Position numbers and translations under genes: made by a program. A stretch of 64,000 nt of DNA, taken from an uncultured Clostridium sp. GTDB taxonomy: Bacteria > Bacillota > Clostridia > Lachnospirales > Lachnospiraceae. The notes under the pieces are model-generated. The model did not search any database, was not told where the DNA came from, and worked only from the letters and a program-made list of their open reading frames with translations. Shown here one piece after another: positions 61,736 through 64,000 of the stretch. The stretch's first letter is position 1. The number at the start of each line of letters is the position of its first letter. Location of the stretch: positions 1 through 64,000 of the forward strand of contig UQBG01000008.1 in NCBI GenBank assembly GCA_900539185.1. Reading direction: 5' to 3'.

Positions 61736-62599
61736 TTACCCTTCGGCAGCCTCGGTCTTTTCTTCCGGATCTTCCTTCACCTTGGTTACCTTTACCTGAA
61801 CAATCATCTTGTCATGGATATCGATTGGATGGAAGGAATATCCCTGATATACGATATTGATCTCCTCATCCTCCATCGGCAGACGACCCAGCTCATACAG
61901 CAGAAACCCATTCAATGTATCGATATCTTCGTCCGGGAACTCAATTCCCAGCAGTTCCGATATCTCATCCAGCCTTGCCAGTCCACGCATCAGATAGCAG
62001 TTCTCCTGTCCCAGCCGGATAATATCATGTTCCTCTTCATCGTATTCATCCAGAATATTCCCTACAATTACCTCCAGAATATCCTCCATTGCGACGATTC
62101 CTTCCGTCTGGCCATATTCATCCACTACGATTGCCATATGTATCTTCTTCGTCTGCATATCATTAAACAGCTTACTGATATTCTGTGTCGGATGCACAAA
62201 GTAAGGCTCCCTCGCCACCTCAAGCAGTGAAACCTCTTTATCCCGCATATAGTATCGCATTGCATCCTTTAGATGTAACACTCCTACAATATTATCTAAA
62301 TCTTCTTGATATAATGGATATCTGGAAAATCCGTTTTCCAGCATAAGATTCATTGCTTCCTCCAGACTGAGCGAAGCATCGATACCGACGATTTTCTGAC
62401 GAGGGCTCATGACATCTCTGGCTTCTTTATCACCAAATTCAAAGATGTTATTAATCATCTCTGCCTCATCTTCCAAAATCACACCATGTTCATGCCCCTC
62501 TGTGACCATGGATTTAATCTCTTCTTCTACTTCTTCTTCATTCTTTGCCTTGTTCCGCGAAAACACGTGAAACAGGCGACTGGGACCGCTCTTGGCCAT
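61736..62599 (-). CDS. CBS-domain CorC/hemolysin C-like protein without the membrane domain
   Basis: A 287-aa soluble protein. A short N-terminal acidic helix leads into EDEAEMINNIFEFGDKEARDVMSPR, two CBS domains (about residues 65-185, with HMAIVVDEYGQTEGIVAMEDILEVIVGNI) and a C-terminal CorC_HlyC domain (about 205-280, YLMRGLARLDEISELLGIEFP and DIDTLNGFLLYELGRLP). The CNNM transmembrane domain of the larger hemolysin-family transporters is absent, as in CorC/YbeX. Possible role in Mg2+/Co2+ handling, or ribosome-linked as reported for YbeX. It lies between mazF and yebC. Confidence 0.85.
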   Translation of the reverse strand: MAKSGPSRLFHVFSRNKAKNEEEVEEEIKSMVTEGHEHGVILEDEAEMINNIFEFGDKEARDVMSPRQKIVGIDASLSLEEAMNLMLENGFSRYPLYQEDLDNIVGVLHLKDAMRYYMRDKEVSLLEVAREPYFVHPTQNISKLFNDMQTKKIHMAIVVDEYGQTEGIVAMEDILEVIVGNILDEYDEEEHDIIRLGQENCYLMRGLARLDEISELLGIEFPDEDIDTLNGFLLYELGRLPMEDEEINIVYQGYSFHPIDIHDKMIVQVKVTKVKEDPEEKTEAAEG

Positions 62600-62697
62600 C
62601 TCCCGTTCTCCTTTCCCTTTTAGCTGATAGATTCTATCAATTATCCAATATTTGTATCTCTTCTAAAATAGCATGGAGTACGGATTTCGTCAATTCC

Positions 62698-63042
62698 TTA
62701 TGTAAGTTCAAGACTAATCCGCAATGCAATATCCACCTGTTCCATAATATCTCCCTCCAGATGGCAGACCTTTTCCCGCAATCGTTTCTTATCAATCGTC
62801 CGAATCTGTTCTAACAGCACAATCGAATTCTTCACGATTTCACATCGTTTGCAGTCCAGTTCTATATGAGTCGGCAGCTTTGCCTTGGTCATCTTGCTGG
62901 TAATGGCTGCCACAATCACTGTGGAACTGTGACGATTTCCCGCCTCATTCTGGACTACCAGCACCGGCCGGACTCCCCCCTGCTCGGAGCCGACAACCGG
63001 TCGCAGATCTGCATAATAGATATCTCCACGTTTTATAATCAT
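62698..63042 (-). CDS. mazF: MazF/PemK-family mRNA endonuclease
   Basis: A 114-aa toxin-type endoribonuclease from MIIKRGDIYYADLRPVVGSEQGGVRPVLVVQNEAGNRHSSTVIVAAITSK, the EndoA pattern with the catalytic Arg and Thr. GGAGA lies 8 bases before this ATG; the frame extends 21 codons upstream, but the family starts here. In Bacillus the order is alr, antitoxin endoAI, endoA. Here only 70 bp separate alr from mazF, too short for an antitoxin gene. Confidence 0.92.
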   Translation of the reverse strand: MIIKRGDIYYADLRPVVGSEQGGVRPVLVVQNEAGNRHSSTVIVAAITSKMTKAKLPTHIELDCKRCEIVKNSIVLLEQIRTIDKKRLREKVCHLEGDIMEQVDIALRISLELT

Positions 63043-63112
63043 TCTTTCACTCTCCAGACATTCTTTCTTACCTAAAGTATTTCCAAAGTTATCCGGAGTA
63101 TACACGTATTAT

Positions 63113-64000
63113 CTATTCAAACCATTCATACGGCTCTTCTGCCAGATAGTCCAGCACCCCGGCTACCTTTCCATGCCAGGTATAGATCCTTGGTACCCGT
63201 CTGGTCAATCCGCAAACAAACTCATAATTAAAGCTGGCACTGGCATTTGCAAGCTCTTCTACCGGCAGCCATGCATTGCCATCCCGTCCGAACAGTGTTG
63301 CCATATCACCCACTTTTACATTCGGAACATCTGTAACATCTACCATAAACTGATCCATGCAGACTCTTCCTATGATCGGTGCAGATATACCATGGATCAA
63401 CACTCTGCCCTGATTTGACAGTGCGCGCTTATAACCATCTGCATAACCGGTCGGTATGGTTGCTACTTTTGTTTCCCTCGTGGTCGTATAGGTCCATCCA
63501 TATCCGATGCCCTCACCGGCCGGCAAGGTCTTCACATGGGTAATGCGGCTTCGCAATGCCATCGCCGGTCTTAAATCTGCCGTATCCTTCTCCACCTCTT
63601 CGGATGGATACAATCCGTAAGTACTGATTCCGGAACGTACCATATCCAGTTCCAGATCTCCGGCTTCCATAATTGCGGCACTATTGGCTGCATGCCGAAT
63701 CGGGAACCGGATGCCCTCATTCTCCAGTACCCCCAGCATATATCGGAATTGATTTAACTGATATTCAAACGCTTCCTTATTCTTTTCATCCGCCTTTGCA
63801 AAATGTGTAAAGATCCCCTCCAGCTCCAGTCCGGGCAAAGCGGCGATCTTCTTAATATCTTCCACTGCCTGCTCATTGCATGGAAAGCCGATTCTGTGCA
63901 TACCGGTATCCAGCTTAATATGTACCTTTGCGGTCTGCTGCATCGCCTGTGCCGTTTCTGACAGCTTTTTAGCATCCTCCAGTCGATAGATATTAATCGT
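63113..64000 (-). CDS. alr: Alanine racemase, 5' end cut by the window edge
   Basis: The C-terminal 295 codons or so of a fold-III PLP alanine racemase; the frame runs off the right edge with no start. Seen: HIKLDTGMHRIGF, ELDMVRSGISTYGLYP, GIGYGWTYTTTRETKVATIPTGYADGY with the catalytic Tyr, and RVCMDQFMVDVTD, GDMATLFG. The N-terminal PLP lysine is outside the window. It makes D-alanine for peptidoglycan, fitting the other wall genes nearby. It is the first visible gene of the operon that ends at 60538. Confidence 0.95.
   Translation of the reverse strand, partial: TINIYRLEDAKKLSETAQAMQQTAKVHIKLDTGMHRIGFPCNEQAVEDIKKIAALPGLELEGIFTHFAKADEKNKEAFEYQLNQFRYMLGVLENEGIRFPIRHAANSAAIMEAGDLELDMVRSGISTYGLYPSEEVEKDTADLRPAMALRSRITHVKTLPAGEGIGYGWTYTTTRETKVATIPTGYADGYKRALSNQGRVLIHGISAPIIGRVCMDQFMVDVTDVPNVKVGDMATLFGRDGNAWLPVEELANASASFNYEFVCGLTRRVPRIYTWHGKVAGVLDYLAEEPYEWFE

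Noticed and set aside
1..64000. tRNA or rRNA genes, CRISPR arrays, insertion sequences or prophage genes
   Set aside because: None seen: no regularly spaced direct repeats, transposase, integrase or phage motifs, and no cloverleaf-like sequence with the conserved T-loop noticed by eye.

Overview
The window looks like a chromosomal segment of a spore-programme-bearing, low-to-mid GC Firmicute, most likely a gut Lachnospiraceae (Clostridia). The clues are gene order and family type: sigma-E/SpoIIGA, sigma-G and sigma-K genes; Bacillus-like housekeeping clusters (lepA-hemW-hrcA-grpE-dnaK-dnaJ-prmA-rsmE-mtaB; ireB-ruvX-DUF1292-mltG-trmR-trhP; mraZ-rsmH-ftsL-pbp-mraY-murD-ftsW-ftsQ-ftsZ); GGAGG ribosome sites; and a Gram-positive type IV pilus operon. 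The species cannot be named from this sequence alone. Almost all genes lie on the minus strand. I saw no insertion sequence, prophage, CRISPR array, tRNA or rRNA.

Region 1 (1-20.0 kb). At the left edge is a short gene-free stretch with strong inverted repeats, including a candidate structured RNA at about 160-280 and a terminator at 292-342. Then comes a complete type IV pilus operon, in transcription order: pilB, pilT, pilC, major pilin, pilD, a pilM-pilN fusion, a long pilO-like gene, four minor-pilin-like genes that match the GspI/K/H/J pattern (one of them 869 aa), and a terminal 1763-aa single-pass exported protein. This is the least characterised part of the window. An extra promoter precedes pilC, and hairpins bracket the major pilin gene.

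Region 2 (20.2-31.8 kb). sigK (plus strand, no pro-sequence) converges on a tRNA-modification and RNA-metabolism run: trhP, trmR, a truncated MltG-like protein, ylbF, RNase J, DUF1292, ruvX and ireB, driven from a near-consensus promoter. Upstream of that lie yfhO, mtaB and thiI.

Region 3 (31.8-43.2 kb). This is the heat-shock/translation cluster under a perfect CIRCE operator: lepA, hemW, hrcA, grpE (with a long charged extension), dnaK, dnaJ, prmA and rsmE. A cysteine desulfurase and thiI are inserted before mtaB, so sulfur transfer to tRNA is encoded beside a tRNA methylthiotransferase.

Region 4 (43.2-57.8 kb). sigG lies on the plus strand and converges on spoIIGA-sigE. Next to them is the division and wall (dcw) cluster from mraZ to ftsZ. 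It holds two class B penicillin-binding proteins but no murG, murE or murF. Four 10-bp-phased GTGG repeats (MraZ boxes) precede mraZ.

Region 5 (57.8-64 kb). lgt and ychF are followed by a 0.76-kb gene-poor stretch with a frameshifted small gene. A terminated operon then reads alr (cut by the window edge), mazF without a visible antitoxin, a CorC-like CBS protein, yebC and a 68-aa unknown protein.
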